This document shows positions 16,432 to 26,094 of a stretch of DNA of 64,000 bases, piece after piece. Position 1 is the stretch's first letter. Every line of letters starts with the position of its first letter. Both the position numbers and the translations under genes were made by a program. The notes under the pieces were generated by a model. That model ran no database searches and was not told the origin of the DNA. It saw only the letters and a list, made by a program, of their open reading frames with translations. This DNA is from Streptomyces sp. DT2A-34 (GTDB lineage: Bacteria; Actinomycetota; Actinomycetes; Streptomycetales; Streptomycetaceae): contig NZ_JASTWJ010000001.1 of the NCBI RefSeq assembly GCF_030499515.1, positions 9,652,001-9,716,000 of the forward strand. Reading direction: 5' to 3'.

Positions 16432-19400
16432 ATGTTCCGCAAGGTGCTGGTCGCCAACCGCGGCGAGATCGCGATTCGTGCGTTTCGCGCAGGCTACGAG
16501 CTCGGCGCGCGCACCGTCGCCGTCTTCCCGCACGAGGACCGCAACTCCCTGCACCGGCTGAAAGCCGACGAAGCCTACGAGATCGGCCGGCCCGGACACC
16601 CGGTGCGGGCCTATCTCTCCGTGGAGGAGATCGTCCGTGCCGCGCAGCGGGCCGGAGCGGACGCCGTCTACCCGGGTTACGGATTCCTGTCCGAGAACCC
16701 CGATCTGGCCCGCGCGTGCGAAGAGGCGGGCATCACGTTCGTCGGACCGAGCGCGCAGATCCTGGAGCTGACCGGGAACAAGGCGCGCGCGGTGGCCGCC
16801 GCACGGGCGGCCGGCGTGCCGGTGCTGGGTTCCTCGGAGCCGTCCAATGATGTGGACGAGCTCGTCCGCGCCGCCGAGGACGTCGGCTTCCCCGTCTTCG
16901 TCAAGGCGGTCGCCGGCGGCGGAGGGCGCGGCATGCGCCGTGTCGAGGAGCCCGCCCAGCTGCGGGAGGCCATCGAGGCGGCATCCCGTGAGGCGGCGTC
17001 CGCGTTCGGCGATCCCACGGTCTTCCTGGAGAAGGCCGTCGTCGAGCCCCGCCACATCGAGGTGCAGATCCTCGCCGACGGGCAGGGCAACGTCATCCAC
17101 CTGTTCGAGCGGGACTGTTCGGTGCAGCGCCGCCACCAGAAGGTGATCGAACTCGCACCCGCCCCGAACCTCGACCCGGCGCTGCGCGAGCGGATCTGCG
17201 CCGACGCCGTGCGGTTCGCCCGCCAGATCGGCTACCGCAACGCCGGCACCGTCGAGTTCCTCCTCGACCGCGACGGCAACCACGTCTTCATCGAGATGAA
17301 CCCGCGCATCCAGGTCGAGCACACCGTGACCGAGGAGGTCACCGACGTCGACCTGGTGCAGGCGCAGCTGCGCATCGCCGCCGGCGAGACACTGGCCGAA
17401 CTCGGCCTCGCCCAGGAGACGGTCACCCTGCGCGGCGCCGCGCTCCAGTGCCGTATCACCACGGAGGACCCGGCCAACGGCTTCCGCCCGGACACCGGCC
17501 GCATCAGCGCCTACCGTTCACCGGGCGGCTCGGGCATCCGCCTGGACGGTGGCACCACCCACGCCGGTACGGAGATCAGCGCGCACTTCGACTCCATGCT
17601 GGTCAAACTCACCTGCCGGGGCCGGGACTTCACCACCGCCGTAGGCCGTGCCCGGCGTGCCGTGGCCGAGTTCCGCATCCGCGGCGTGGCCACCAACATC
17701 CCCTTCCTCCAAGCGGTGCTGGACGACCCCGACTTCCAGGCGGGCCAGGTCACCACGTCGTTCATCGAGCAGCGTCCGCACCTGCTCACCTCCCGCCACT
17801 CGGCCGACCGCGGCACGAAGCTGCTCACCTACCTCGCCGACGTCACGGTCAACAAGCCGCACGGCGAACGGCCCGACCTGATCGACCCGTTGACCAAGCT
17901 GCCCGCGCTGCCGGCCGATGAGCCACCGGCCGGGTCCCGGCAACGGCTCGCCGAACTCGGCCCGGAGGGCTTCGCGAGCTGGCTGCGCGCCTCCCCGACC
18001 ATCGGCGTCACCGACACCACGTTCCGCGACGCCCACCAGTCGCTGCTGGCCACCCGGGTGCGCACCAAGGACATGCTCGCCGTCGCCCCGGTCGTGGCCC
18101 GCACCCTGCCCCAGCTGCTGTCCCTGGAGTGCTGGGGCGGCGCGACCTACGACGTCGCCCTGCGCTTCCTCGCCGAGGACCCGTGGGAACGCCTGGCCGC
18201 CCTGCGGGAGGCGGCGCCGAACATCTGCCTCCAGATGCTGCTGCGGGGCCGCAACACCGTCGGCTACACGCCGTACCCCACCGAAGTGACCGACGCCTTC
18301 GTGCAGGAGGCGGCCGCCACCGGCATCGACATCTTCCGCATCTTCGACGCGCTGAACGACGTCAACCAGATGCGGCCCGCCATCGAGGCCGTACGGGAGA
18401 CCGGAACCGCCGTCGCGGAGGTCGCCCTGTGCTACACCTCCGACCTGTCCAACCCCTCCGAGCGCCTGTACACCCTGGACTACTACCTGCGCCTTGCCGA
18501 GCAGATCGTCGACGCGGGCGCCCATGTGCTGGCCGTCAAGGACATGGCCGGCCTGCTGCGGGCACCGGCCGCGGCGAAGCTGGTCTCGGCCCTGCGCAGG
18601 GAGTTCGACCTGCCGGTCCACATCCACACCCACGACACCGCGGGCGGCCAGCTCGCCACCTACCTCGCCGCGATCCAGGCCGGCGCGGACGCGGTGGACG
18701 GCGCGGTGGCGTCGATGGCGGGTACCACCTCGCAGCCCTCCCTGTCGGCGATCGTGGCCGCGACCGACCACTCCGAGCGGCCCACCGGCCTTGACCTCCA
18801 GGCCGTCGGCGACCTGGAGCCGTACTGGGAGAGCGTCCGCAAGGTCTACGCCCCCTTCGAGGCGGGCCTGGCCTCGCCGACCGGCCGTGTCTACCACCAC
18901 GAGATCCCCGGCGGGCAGCTCTCCAACCTGCGCACCCAGGCGGTCGCGCTGGGCCTGGGCGACCGCTTCGAGGAGATCGAGGCGATGTACGCCGCCGCCG
19001 ACCGGATGCTCGGCCGCCTGGTGAAGGTCACCCCCTCCTCCAAGGTGGTCGGCGACCTGGCGCTGCACCTGGTGGGCGCCGGCGTCTCCCCGGGGGACTT
19101 CGAGGCGGGGCCCGACCGGTTCGACATCCCCGACTCGGTCATCGGCTTCCTGCGCGGCGAGCTGGGCACCCCGCCCGGCGGCTGGCCCGAGCCGTTCCGC
19201 AGCAAGGCGTTGCAGGGCCGCGCCGAGGCCAAGCCGGTGCGGGAACTGAGCGCCGACGACCGTGAAGGCCTGGCGAAGGACCGGCGGTCGACGCTCAACC
19301 GGCTGCTGTTCCCCGGACCGACGCGCGAGTTCGAGACGCACCGTGACACCTACGGCGACACCAGCGTGCTGGACAGCAAGGCCTTCTTCTACGGGCTGCG

Positions 19401-19806
19401 CCCGGGCAAGGAGTACGCCGTCGACCTGGAGCGCGGGGTGCGGCTGCTGATCGAGCTGCAGGCCGTCGGCGACGCGGACGAGCGGGGCATGCGCACCGTG
19501 ATGTCGTCCCTGAACGGCCAGTTGCGGCCGATCCAGGTCCGTGACAGGGCGGCGGCCTCGGACGTCCCGGTGACGGAGAAGGCCGACCGGGCCAACCCCG
19601 GCCATGTCGCGGCGCCGTTCGCCGGCGTGGTGACCCTCACGGTCGCGGAGGGCGAGGAGGTGGAGGCCGGTGCCACGGTGGCCACGATCGAGGCGATGAA
19701 GATGGAAGCGTCGATCACCGCCGCGAAGTCCGGCAGGGTGGCCCGACTGGCCATCAATCGCGTCCAGCAGGTCGAGGGCGGCGATCTTCTGGTCGAACTC
19801 GCCTGA
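16432..19806 (+). CDS. pyc: Pyruvate carboxylase
   Basis: A 1124-residue single-chain biotin enzyme that makes oxaloacetate from pyruvate, bicarbonate and ATP and so refills the TCA cycle. Domains in order are biotin carboxylase (about 1-455; glycine-rich AGGGGRGMRRVEEP and EMNPRIQVEHTVTEEV), the carboxyltransferase TIM barrel (about 535-830; TDTTFRDAHQSLLATRVRTKD split over 535-555), the regulatory domain, and biotinyl carrier domain (about 1050-1124; biotin lysine in EAMKMEA). Length equals other Streptomyces pyruvate carboxylases. I start at the ATG at 16432, where MFRKVLVANRGEIA begins, with AAGGGA upstream; an earlier in-frame start at 16369 only adds non-conserved residues. Confidence 0.97.
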   Translation: MFRKVLVANRGEIAIRAFRAGYELGARTVAVFPHEDRNSLHRLKADEAYEIGRPGHPVRAYLSVEEIVRAAQRAGADAVYPGYGFLSENPDLARACEEAGITFVGPSAQILELTGNKARAVAAARAAGVPVLGSSEPSNDVDELVRAAEDVGFPVFVKAVAGGGGRGMRRVEEPAQLREAIEAASREAASAFGDPTVFLEKAVVEPRHIEVQILADGQGNVIHLFERDCSVQRRHQKVIELAPAPNLDPALRERICADAVRFARQIGYRNAGTVEFLLDRDGNHVFIEMNPRIQVEHTVTEEVTDVDLVQAQLRIAAGETLAELGLAQETVTLRGAALQCRITTEDPANGFRPDTGRISAYRSPGGSGIRLDGGTTHAGTEISAHFDSMLVKLTCRGRDFTTAVGRARRAVAEFRIRGVATNIPFLQAVLDDPDFQAGQVTTSFIEQRPHLLTSRHSADRGTKLLTYLADVTVNKPHGERPDLIDPLTKLPALPADEPPAGSRQRLAELGPEGFASWLRASPTIGVTDTTFRDAHQSLLATRVRTKDMLAVAPVVARTLPQLLSLECWGGATYDVALRFLAEDPWERLAALREAAPNICLQMLLRGRNTVGYTPYPTEVTDAFVQEAAATGIDIFRIFDALNDVNQMRPAIEAVRETGTAVAEVALCYTSDLSNPSERLYTLDYYLRLAEQIVDAGAHVLAVKDMAGLLRAPAAAKLVSALRREFDLPVHIHTHDTAGGQLATYLAAIQAGADAVDGAVASMAGTTSQPSLSAIVAATDHSERPTGLDLQAVGDLEPYWESVRKVYAPFEAGLASPTGRVYHHEIPGGQLSNLRTQAVALGLGDRFEEIEAMYAAADRMLGRLVKVTPSSKVVGDLALHLVGAGVSPGDFEAGPDRFDIPDSVIGFLRGELGTPPGGWPEPFRSKALQGRAEAKPVRELSADDREGLAKDRRSTLNRLLFPGPTREFETHRDTYGDTSVLDSKAFFYGLRPGKEYAVDLERGVRLLIELQAVGDADERGMRTVMSSLNGQLRPIQVRDRAAASDVPVTEKADRANPGHVAAPFAGVVTLTVAEGEEVEAGATVATIEAMKMEASITAAKSGRVARLAINRVQQVEGGDLLVELA

Positions 19807-19826
19807 GCCGGGGCACGAGTGCCGTC

Positions 19827-19860
19827 GCGCCCCGCGCAGAGGGGCATCTGCGCGGGGCGC
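19827..19860 (+). terminator. Hairpin terminator after pyc
   Basis: A perfect 14-bp stem GCGCCCCGCGCAGA (19827-19840) pairs with TCTGCGCGGGGCGC (19847-19860) around a six-base loop, 21 bp after the pyruvate carboxylase stop. There is no T-tract, which is usual for terminators of such GC-rich bacteria. Confidence 0.8.
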
Positions 19861-19976
19861 TGCGGTGCATGGGCGCACGGCATGGAGAGGGGCGGGGCGG
19901 CCGAGTGCTCGTCACCCGTCAGGTGCCGCACTCGTCGCTTTCCGGCCTCGACGGACAAGGGGCCGACACTGACCGT

Positions 19977-20783
19977 ATGACCAGGACTGTCGTGGACCCG
20001 CACTCCGTCCCCGCCGAACTCCGCCCCTACCTCCAGGAGCTCGTCCACCGCGCACACGCCGTATGCGGATCCCACCTGGTGAGCGTCATCGCCGTGGGCT
20101 CCGTCGCGCTCGGGGACTACCGGCACGGGCGCAGCGACACCGACGTGACCGTGGTCGTGGACGCGCCGCTGACCGGGCGTGCGCTGCCCAACCTGGCCGC
20201 CGCACTGGCGCACCGCGCCCTTCCCTGCCCCGCGGCGGGACTGGAGCTGGTGGTCTACGACGAGGACTTCGCGGCCCGGCCGTCCGGCGGGGCCGGGTAC
20301 CTGCTGGACCTCAACACCGGGCCCCTGCTGCCCGAACGGGTCAGCCTCGACCCGACGGAGTCCTTGTCGTTCTGGTACGTCATCGACCGTTCCGTCGCCC
20401 ACCAAGCCGGGCGCGTGCTGTACGGCAGGTCGGCGCGGGAAGTGATCGCCGAACCCGCCCGCGTCGACGTGCTCACCGCGCTCCGTGCCTCGGTCCGTGA
20501 GCACAGCGCCGGCGAAGGGCATCTCGCGGACAACCGAGTCCTCAACGGCTGCCGCTCCGTGCAGTTCTGCCGCACGGGCCGCTGGCAGCCCAAGCGCCGG
20601 GCGGCGCATGCGGTCGCGGCGTCCGAGGAATGCTTCCGGCCGCTCCTGAACGCCGCACTGCGCGGCTACGAACGCCCCTCGCGCACCGCGGAGACCGCAC
20701 TGCCCACCACCGACGTACAGGCCTTCCTGGGGTGGGTGGCCGAACGCGTCGACGAGACGGCCGACGCGGAGCGGGGAGGGTAG
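19977..20783 (+). CDS. Nucleotidyltransferase-fold protein, aminoglycoside adenylyltransferase-like
   Basis: A 268-residue protein with the Pol-beta nucleotidyltransferase signature (AVGSVALGDYRHGRSDTDV at about 40-60, with the two metal-binding aspartates in SDTD) followed by an all-helical second half, the layout of AadA-type ANT(3'') enzymes. These transfer AMP to streptomycin or spectinomycin, but many actinobacterial relatives have no known substrate. I therefore call only the fold. The ATG at 19977 is where the conserved sequence starts; the upstream in-frame extension to 19869 is low-complexity. It stands alone between the pyc terminator and the LCP gene. Confidence 0.75.
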   Translation: MTRTVVDPHSVPAELRPYLQELVHRAHAVCGSHLVSVIAVGSVALGDYRHGRSDTDVTVVVDAPLTGRALPNLAAALAHRALPCPAAGLELVVYDEDFAARPSGGAGYLLDLNTGPLLPERVSLDPTESLSFWYVIDRSVAHQAGRVLYGRSAREVIAEPARVDVLTALRASVREHSAGEGHLADNRVLNGCRSVQFCRTGRWQPKRRAAHAVAASEECFRPLLNAALRGYERPSRTAETALPTTDVQAFLGWVAERVDETADAERGG

Positions 20784-20978
20784 GCCGGTGCTGTTCGGCG
20801 GGTGGGAAGAGGCCGGTCATCGCCGGCCTCCGCTTTCCTTCCGAACGAGGGGGCACCCGATCAGGCACGGACTTTCGCTTTTGCGTTCGGTTCAGGCAAC
20901 TGATGCTGCCAAGATCGTGGTCTGGTCATGGTGAGGGGACCGGGCCTTGCGGCCGTACATCTACACGAGGGGGCGCGG

Positions 20979-22364
20979 ATGAGCGGAACGGGGAAGCGTC
21001 GGCGTACGTCGGCCGGCGGGGGGAAGGCCCGGCCTACGCGGCGCGGGCGGATCCTGGCGTGGGGCGCGGGGGTGACGTCGGTGGTCGTCCTCGGCATCGC
21101 CGGGGTGGGCGCCTGGGTCTACCAGGACCTCAACAGCAACATCGAGTCCGCCGACGTAGACGACAAGATCGGCGGCGACCGCCCCGTCAACCTCAGCCCG
21201 GGCTCGAAGAACATCCTGGTCGTCGGCTCCGACAGCCGCGACGGCGCCAACGCCGAGTACGGCAAGGACCTGACCACCATGCAGTCGGACACGCTGATGG
21301 TGCTGCACGTCCCCGCGAACCGGAAGTGGGCCGCGGTCGTGTCGTTCCCGCGTGACTCCTGGGTGGAGATACCGGCCTGCGACAAGGGCGACGGGAGCGA
21401 CTCCGCCCCGCACCACGCCAAGATCAACGAGGCGTTCGCGCTCGGCGGCACCAGCGGCGAGGTCGCCGGGGCCGCCGCCTGCTCCATCAAGACGGTCGAG
21501 GCCAACACGGGCCTGCGCATCGACCACTTCATGTCCGTCGACTTCCAGGGCTTCAAGGGCATGGTCGACGCCCTGGACGGCATCGAGGTCTGTCCCAAGG
21601 AGGCAATCCACTCCAAGAAGGCCCGCCTGGACATCGACCCCGGCTGCCAGACCGTCGAGGGCGAGAAGGCGCTCGGCTATGTGCGGGTCCGCTACGGCGT
21701 CGGCGACGGCTCCGACATCGGGCGCATCGGACGCCAGCAGGAGTTCATGAACGCTCTGGTCGAGAAGGCGAAGTCCAGGCTGACCAGCCCGAAGTCGCTC
21801 TACGGCTTCCTGCGGTCCGGCACCAAGTCCCTGACCACGGACCCCGATCTGGCCGGCATCAAGCCGCTGTACGGACTCGCGTCGGAGCTCAAGGGAATCC
21901 CGAGCGACCGCCTGTCCTTCCTCACGGTCCCCAACTACCCGCGCGAGGCCGACGTCGCCACCGACAAGGCCAACGTCGCCTGGCAGTACCCGCAGGCCGC
22001 CGACCTGTTCACCTCCCTGGCCAAGGACAAGGAGGTCGACAAGAAGCAACTTCAGGCCGAGACGAAGGACCCCTTCTACGCCTCCTCCGTGCGCGTCCAG
22101 GTCCTCAACGGCACCGGCGTCTCTGGACGGGCCGCCACCGTCGCCGAGAAGCTCCGCGAGGCCGGCCTCACCGTCGTCGGCACGGGCAACGCCCCGCAGG
22201 ACGCCGGTACCACGACCGTCACCTACCCGGCGGGCCTGCAGAAGTCGGCCGAGGCGCTGGCCGCCCGACTGCCCGAAGTCCGGGCCACGCGGGCACCGGA
22301 TGCCGCGGCGGACGTGGTCACCCTGGTCGTCGGGACGGACCTTGACCCCGAAGACATCCGCTGA
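20979..22364 (+). CDS. LytR-CpsA-Psr (LCP) family cell-wall glycopolymer ligase
   Basis: A 461-residue membrane-anchored protein with a basic cytoplasmic tail (1-25), one transmembrane segment (about 26-48), an extracellular LCP domain (about 80-235, with NILVVGSDSRDG, VVSFPRDSWVEIP and the R-x-R pair in YVRVRYG), and a C-terminal LytR_C domain (about 370-455, VRVQVLNGTGVSG). LCP proteins move teichoic acids or other glycopolymers from lipid carriers onto peptidoglycan. Start is ATG with GAGGGGG upstream; the earlier in-frame start at 20928 is not supported by a ribosome site. Single-gene unit. Confidence 0.93.
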   Translation: MSGTGKRRRTSAGGGKARPTRRGRILAWGAGVTSVVVLGIAGVGAWVYQDLNSNIESADVDDKIGGDRPVNLSPGSKNILVVGSDSRDGANAEYGKDLTTMQSDTLMVLHVPANRKWAAVVSFPRDSWVEIPACDKGDGSDSAPHHAKINEAFALGGTSGEVAGAAACSIKTVEANTGLRIDHFMSVDFQGFKGMVDALDGIEVCPKEAIHSKKARLDIDPGCQTVEGEKALGYVRVRYGVGDGSDIGRIGRQQEFMNALVEKAKSRLTSPKSLYGFLRSGTKSLTTDPDLAGIKPLYGLASELKGIPSDRLSFLTVPNYPREADVATDKANVAWQYPQAADLFTSLAKDKEVDKKQLQAETKDPFYASSVRVQVLNGTGVSGRAATVAEKLREAGLTVVGTGNAPQDAGTTTVTYPAGLQKSAEALAARLPEVRATRAPDAAADVVTLVVGTDLDPEDIR

Positions 22365-22421
22365 CCGGCCGCGCCGGGCGGACGCCGAACGTGTCGGCCC
22401 GGCACACGGGATGCCGATCGG

Positions 22422-22664
22422 TCAGAGATCGAACTCGTGCGGCGGAAGGCCGAGCGCGTCACACGCCTCGCGCACGACGGCCCGCGCGCCGGCGGGGAAG
22501 TTCTGCAACGCCTCGTCGGCGGCGATCAGTTGGGCCTCGCGCTGCCGCTCGGAAGGGTCGACGGTGCCGTCGTCGGCGGCGACGAGCGCACACATGGCCA
22601 TGCTCGCGTCGCGGAAGGCGCCGCGCGCCGCCGCCCGGAGTGGCTCATACGTGTGCGTTCGCAC
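22422..22664 (-). pseudogene. Shrunken TerB-like gene (internal deletion)
   Basis: The 80-residue frame reads GAFRDASMAMCALVAADDGTVDPSER near residue 15-40 and ends AVVREACDALGLPPHEFDL. These are the beginning and the exact end of Streptomyces TerB proteins (about 150 residues). The middle, about 60 residues covering the second helical repeat and the GIVIGGADGDFD metal-binding loop, is missing between NFPA (residue 57) and the C-terminal part, and the reading frame is kept. TerB belongs to the tellurite-resistance/stress family that binds metal. The product would be half a domain. No tellurite genes are adjacent. The start is uncertain (GTG at 22664). Confidence 0.6.
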
Positions 22665-22711
22665 ACAGCGAGGTTGAAGCGGCGTGCGGAGGTGTGCTTA
22701 GGGTGCTTGCG

Positions 22712-23827
22712 ATGTCCGCCGACGCCACACCCGTACCCACCGTCACACGCGCACCGGAGCGACAGCAGCGGCCGCTGCCGTCCCCAGGAGCGGGGCCGAG
22801 ACGGGTCGATCAGCGGGACCCCTTCTTCGACAACGCCAAGTACCTGGCGATCGTGCTGGTGGCGGTCGGCCACGCGTGGGAGCCGTTGCGGGAGGGAAGC
22901 CGCGCCGTCACCGCCCTGTACGTACTCGTGTACGCCTTCCACATGCCGGCGTTCGCCGTGATCTCGGGCCACTTCTCGCGCGGCTTCCAGGCGGAACCGC
23001 GGAAGATCGCACGTCTGCTGACCGGTGTGGTGGTTCCCTACGCGGTCTTCGAGGTGGCGTACACCCTCTTCACCCGATGGACCAGCCAGGACCCCGACCG
23101 GCCGATCAGCCTGCTGGACCCCCTGTATCTGACCTGGTTCCTGGCGGCGCTGTTCATCTGGCGGCTGACGTCCCCGCTATGGCGGCTCGTGCGGTGGCCA
23201 CTGCCACTCGCTCTCGCCGTCGCGATGCTCGCCACCCTCTCGCCTTCCATCGGCGACGACCTCGGCCTCCAGCGTGTCCTGCAGTTCCTGCCGTACTTCG
23301 TACTCGGCACGCTGCTCAAGCCGGAGCATCTCCGGCTGGTCCGCCGCCGCGCGGCGCGCATCCTGGCCCTGCCGGTCCTCGTCGGCGCCCTCGCGGTCGC
23401 CTACTGGACGGTCCCGCGGATGAACTACGCCTGGTTCTTCCACAGCGAGAGCGCCGAGGAACTCGCCGCGCCCGCCTGGTACGGACCTGTCATGACACTG
23501 GCCGCCTTCGGCTGCTCGGTCGTCCTGGTCGCCTGCTTCCTCACCTGGGTGCCCGGGCGCCGGATGTGGTTCACCGCGCTGGGCGCCGGCACGCTGTGCG
23601 GCTTCCTGCTGCACGGCTTCGTCGCCCAGGGAGCCAAGTACTGGGGCTGGTACGACCCCGCCTGGATCCGGCAGCCCGTCGGTGAGATCACCGTCACGCT
23701 GGTCGCGGCCGTGGTCATGAGCGGGTTGTGTGCCCCTGCCGTTCAGCGGGTCTTCCGCCAGGTGACGGAACCACGGATGGCCTACGCCCCACGGGATCGG
23801 GAACAGCGTTTCGGCCACAGTCGTTGA
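22712..23827 (+). CDS. Membrane acyltransferase 3 family protein
   Basis: A 371-residue multi-pass protein of the acyltransferase 3 / fucose-4-O-acetylase type. The signature start DPFFDNAKYLAIVLVAVGH with the catalytic histidine region lies at about 35-55, followed by roughly ten hydrophobic helices and a charged tail. Members transfer acetyl or other acyl groups to sugars of exported glycans. The N-terminal 30 residues are Pro/Arg-rich. GGAGG at 22688-22692 fits an in-frame GTG at 22703 better than the ATG at 22712, so three more residues may belong to the protein. It is divergent from the TerB-like gene, 47 bp away. Substrate unknown; the LCP gene nearby hints at cell-wall glycans. Confidence 0.8.
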   Translation: MSADATPVPTVTRAPERQQRPLPSPGAGPRRVDQRDPFFDNAKYLAIVLVAVGHAWEPLREGSRAVTALYVLVYAFHMPAFAVISGHFSRGFQAEPRKIARLLTGVVVPYAVFEVAYTLFTRWTSQDPDRPISLLDPLYLTWFLAALFIWRLTSPLWRLVRWPLPLALAVAMLATLSPSIGDDLGLQRVLQFLPYFVLGTLLKPEHLRLVRRRAARILALPVLVGALAVAYWTVPRMNYAWFFHSESAEELAAPAWYGPVMTLAAFGCSVVLVACFLTWVPGRRMWFTALGAGTLCGFLLHGFVAQGAKYWGWYDPAWIRQPVGEITVTLVAAVVMSGLCAPAVQRVFRQVTEPRMAYAPRDREQRFGHSR

Positions 23828-24161
23828 CCGGAGGAACACCAGGTCCATGAGCCACTACGGGTCTGCCAGGTCGACGGATCCCCGATCGCCACGCCATTGA
23901 GCGTCGCCGTACTCGGTCTGCTGGCCGTCGCCGACGCGATCGACCTGCCGGCGGCGCGCTTCCCGCAGCCGCAGGCGACTGACGACGCCTCAACGCGGGC
24001 TGCCACGACCCCCTCCCGTCTCGGCCGGCCCGGCGATAAAGTCCGCACGTGCGTTGATCTCCCGGGCGGTGGCCAAGCGCCGCCGCAGACGGTGCCGGCG
24101 ACCCCTTCGGACGGGGCCGCCCGGCCGGCATACCCGTCATCACTTCACCGGAGATCACGCA
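23828..24161. other. 334-bp region without a supported gene
   Basis: Short frames exist on both strands (for example 23782-24048 minus) but none shows a recognisable domain or ribosome site. The only clear element is the ribosome site GGAG just before the ATG at 24162. The stretch may contain eroded coding sequence, but I could not assign it. Confidence 0.5.
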
Positions 24162-24926
24162 ATGACTGCTCAGCAGCCCCTCACCTACGACGCGTTCATC
24201 GAACTCGCCGCCGCTGATCCAGCCGTCGTCGGCCTGGTCCTCAAGGGTTCCCGGGCCCACGACGGCATGACCACCGACCACTCCGACCACGACTTGTACG
24301 TCGTCCTCGCCGACGGCGCGGCAACGACGCTCACCCGGTTCACAGGTCACCGCACAGCAGAACTCGACCTCGTCATCGTCTCCCTCGACGCATTCCGTGC
24401 CGTCGGGATGCCCGGCTTCGAGCGGTACGCCCTTGCCCGCGCCCGGATCGTGCTCGACCGGCTGGACGGAGGAATCGCCGAGATCCTGGCGGACAAGGCA
24501 CGGCTCGACGCCGACGAGGCCTTCCGGGACGCGGGTGGGTGGCTCGACGCCTACGCCAACTCCCTGTACCGCTCGATCAAGAACGACCGCGACGGACAAG
24601 CGCTCGCGGCCCGCCTCGACGCCGCCGACAGCGTCCGTTTTCTCCTGGAACTGCTCTTCGCTCTCGACCGTCGCCCCCGCCCCTACAACAAATACCTGGA
24701 GTGGGAGCTGGCCCGTTTCCCGCTGCCCGACTGGGACACCGGCATGCTGCTCGCCGCCGTGGACCGCATCTCGGCCACAGGCGACGTGTCCACCCAGCGC
24801 CGTCTCTTCGCGCACGTCGAGGCGTCGGCCCGGCGGGCCGGGCACGGCGCGGTGCTGGACGCCTGGGGCGAGGACCTGGACTTGATGCGTCAGCATCCGC
24901 AACGGGAAGGCGCGCGAACTCCTTGA
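24162..24926 (+). CDS. Nucleotidyltransferase-domain protein
   Basis: A 254-residue protein with a minimal nucleotidyltransferase motif near the N-terminus (VLKGSRAHDG ... SDHDLYVVL, residues about 23-47) and a helical C-terminal half (NKYLEWELARFPLP near 175) like that found in stand-alone MNT/HEPN-related and kanamycin nucleotidyltransferase-like proteins. No partner toxin or antitoxin is next to it. Start ATG with CGGAG eight bases upstream. Substrate unknown. Confidence 0.7.
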   Translation: MTAQQPLTYDAFIELAAADPAVVGLVLKGSRAHDGMTTDHSDHDLYVVLADGAATTLTRFTGHRTAELDLVIVSLDAFRAVGMPGFERYALARARIVLDRLDGGIAEILADKARLDADEAFRDAGGWLDAYANSLYRSIKNDRDGQALAARLDAADSVRFLLELLFALDRRPRPYNKYLEWELARFPLPDWDTGMLLAAVDRISATGDVSTQRRLFAHVEASARRAGHGAVLDAWGEDLDLMRQHPQREGARTP

Positions 24927-24970
24927 GACACGGCCGTCGCTTCGTGCGGGTGAAGGACGCACGCCATCCG

Positions 24971-25001
24971 GACGCCGCCCGCGCGGCGCGCGGGCGGCGT
25001 C
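24971..25001 (+). terminator. GC-rich hairpin terminator
   Basis: A perfect 14-bp stem, GACGCCGCCCGCGC (24971-24984) with GCGCGGGCGGCGTC (24988-25001), closes a three-base loop 44 bp after the nucleotidyltransferase stop. It is well placed to end that transcript before the VOC gene. Confidence 0.75.
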
Positions 25002-25061
25002 GGCGCCGTGTGGTGTGCCCTGAGAGGTCAGAACGGCTCACCCGTGAAGGAGACACACACC

Positions 25062-25454
25062 ATGCTCGGACAATCGCAGGCCTTCAGCGGCTTCTCGGTC
25101 GACGACCTCGGCGAGGCCCGCCGGTTCTACGGTGAGGTACTCGGCCTCGAGGTGGAGGAGACCGGCGAGGGGGACATGCGGATGCTGCTCGTCAAGCTCG
25201 GCAGCGGTGCGCGGGTCTTCGTCTACCCCAAGGAGCAGCACACCCCCGCGACGTTCACGATTCTCAACTTCCCCGTGGACGACATCGAGGCCGCGGTCGG
25301 CGAACTGGAGAGGCGCGGCGTGACCCTGGAGCGCTACGCCGGGTTCGACCATGACGAGAAGGGCGTCGTCCGGGTCGGCAACGGCGGCCCTGCGGCGATC
25401 GCGTGGTTCACCGACCCCGCGGGGAACGTTCTCTCCGTACTCCAGGAGAACTGA
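25062..25454 (+). CDS. VOC (glyoxalase/dioxygenase-fold) family protein
   Basis: A 130-residue single-domain protein with two beta-alpha-beta-beta-beta units: the first with [24 protein letters not shown] split around residues 8-30, the second with [17 protein letters not shown] (about 70-86) and ending [19 protein letters not shown] proteins include glyoxalase I, bleomycin-binding proteins and dioxygenases, and sequence alone does not tell which. ATG preceded by GAAGGAG. Stands alone. Confidence 0.85.
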   Translation: MLGQSQAFSGFSVDDLGEARRFYGEVLGLEVEETGEGDMRMLLVKLGSGARVFVYPKEQHTPATFTILNFPVDDIEAAVGELERRGVTLERYAGFDHDEKGVVRVGNGGPAAIAWFTDPAGNVLSVLQEN

Positions 25455-25503
25455 CCGACCGTACGGTGCCGCTCCGGCTCCCGGCACGCAGGGACAGCGA
25501 CGG

Positions 25504-25854
25504 TCACAGCGTGAAGCTGATGACCTGTCCGTCGCGCTCGATGGTGGCGCCGCTGATGTTGAGGGAGTCGTAGCGGCCGTGGCTGCTGAAGACCTGGACC
25601 CACTGACCGGCCGGGACGGTGACGGAGATGTCCTTCGCCCGGCCGACGGTGAAGTCGCTGTGGCAGGTGTAGACGCCCGCGGTCTGGGTCATGACCGAGT
25701 CCCCGTCGGTGATCGTGACGCGGAGCGTGGCGGTGACGTCGGCCTGGGCGGTGGCCGCCGACGCGGGCGTCGCGAGGGTCCGCGCGCCTGCCGCTGCGAG
25801 CCCTGCGGCCAGGGCGGAGACGCGGGTACGGCGGAGAGCGGGACGAAGACGCAT
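25504..25854 (-). CDS. Small secreted protein of unknown function
   Basis: A 116-residue protein. The first 34 residues form a typical Sec signal peptide (Arg-rich start, hydrophobic AAGLAAAG stretch, cleavage near ASAATA). The mature part of about 80 residues is rich in beta-branched residues, with YTCHSDF carrying a single cysteine. It suggests a small beta-sandwich, but I recognise no family. ATG at 25854 with CCGGAG upstream. It is convergent with the VOC gene, 49 bp apart. Confidence 0.7.
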   Translation of the reverse strand: MRLRPALRRTRVSALAAGLAAAGARTLATPASAATAQADVTATLRVTITDGDSVMTQTAGVYTCHSDFTVGRAKDISVTVPAGQWVQVFSSHGRYDSLNISGATIERDGQVISFTL

Positions 25855-26094
25855 GAAGAACTCCGGATTCTCGGCTCCGGGCGCACGGCTGCGCCGGAGT
25901 GGGGGTGCCTCGAACGGTTGCCCGACGCCGTGGGGAAGCGCCGTCACGGATTATTGAACGTTCCACATCTCATGCGCCCCATCAGCTTCGGCCATGTTCA
26001 TGTGCAACGGCAGACACGTACTCGACCCGTGATTGGCTCCCCGGTGCCGGGACGCGCGGGAATCGGTGCGCCGGCGCGCCGGTTGTCGTACGGC

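Noticed and set aside
17518..19878. 786-codon minus-strand frame opposite pyc
   Set aside because: Antisense shadow without recognisable sequence; pyruvate carboxylase covers this stretch in full.
23782..24048. Possible transposase relic on the minus strand
   Set aside because: The translation suggested nothing firm; no DDE motif, no inverted repeats and no target duplication seen.
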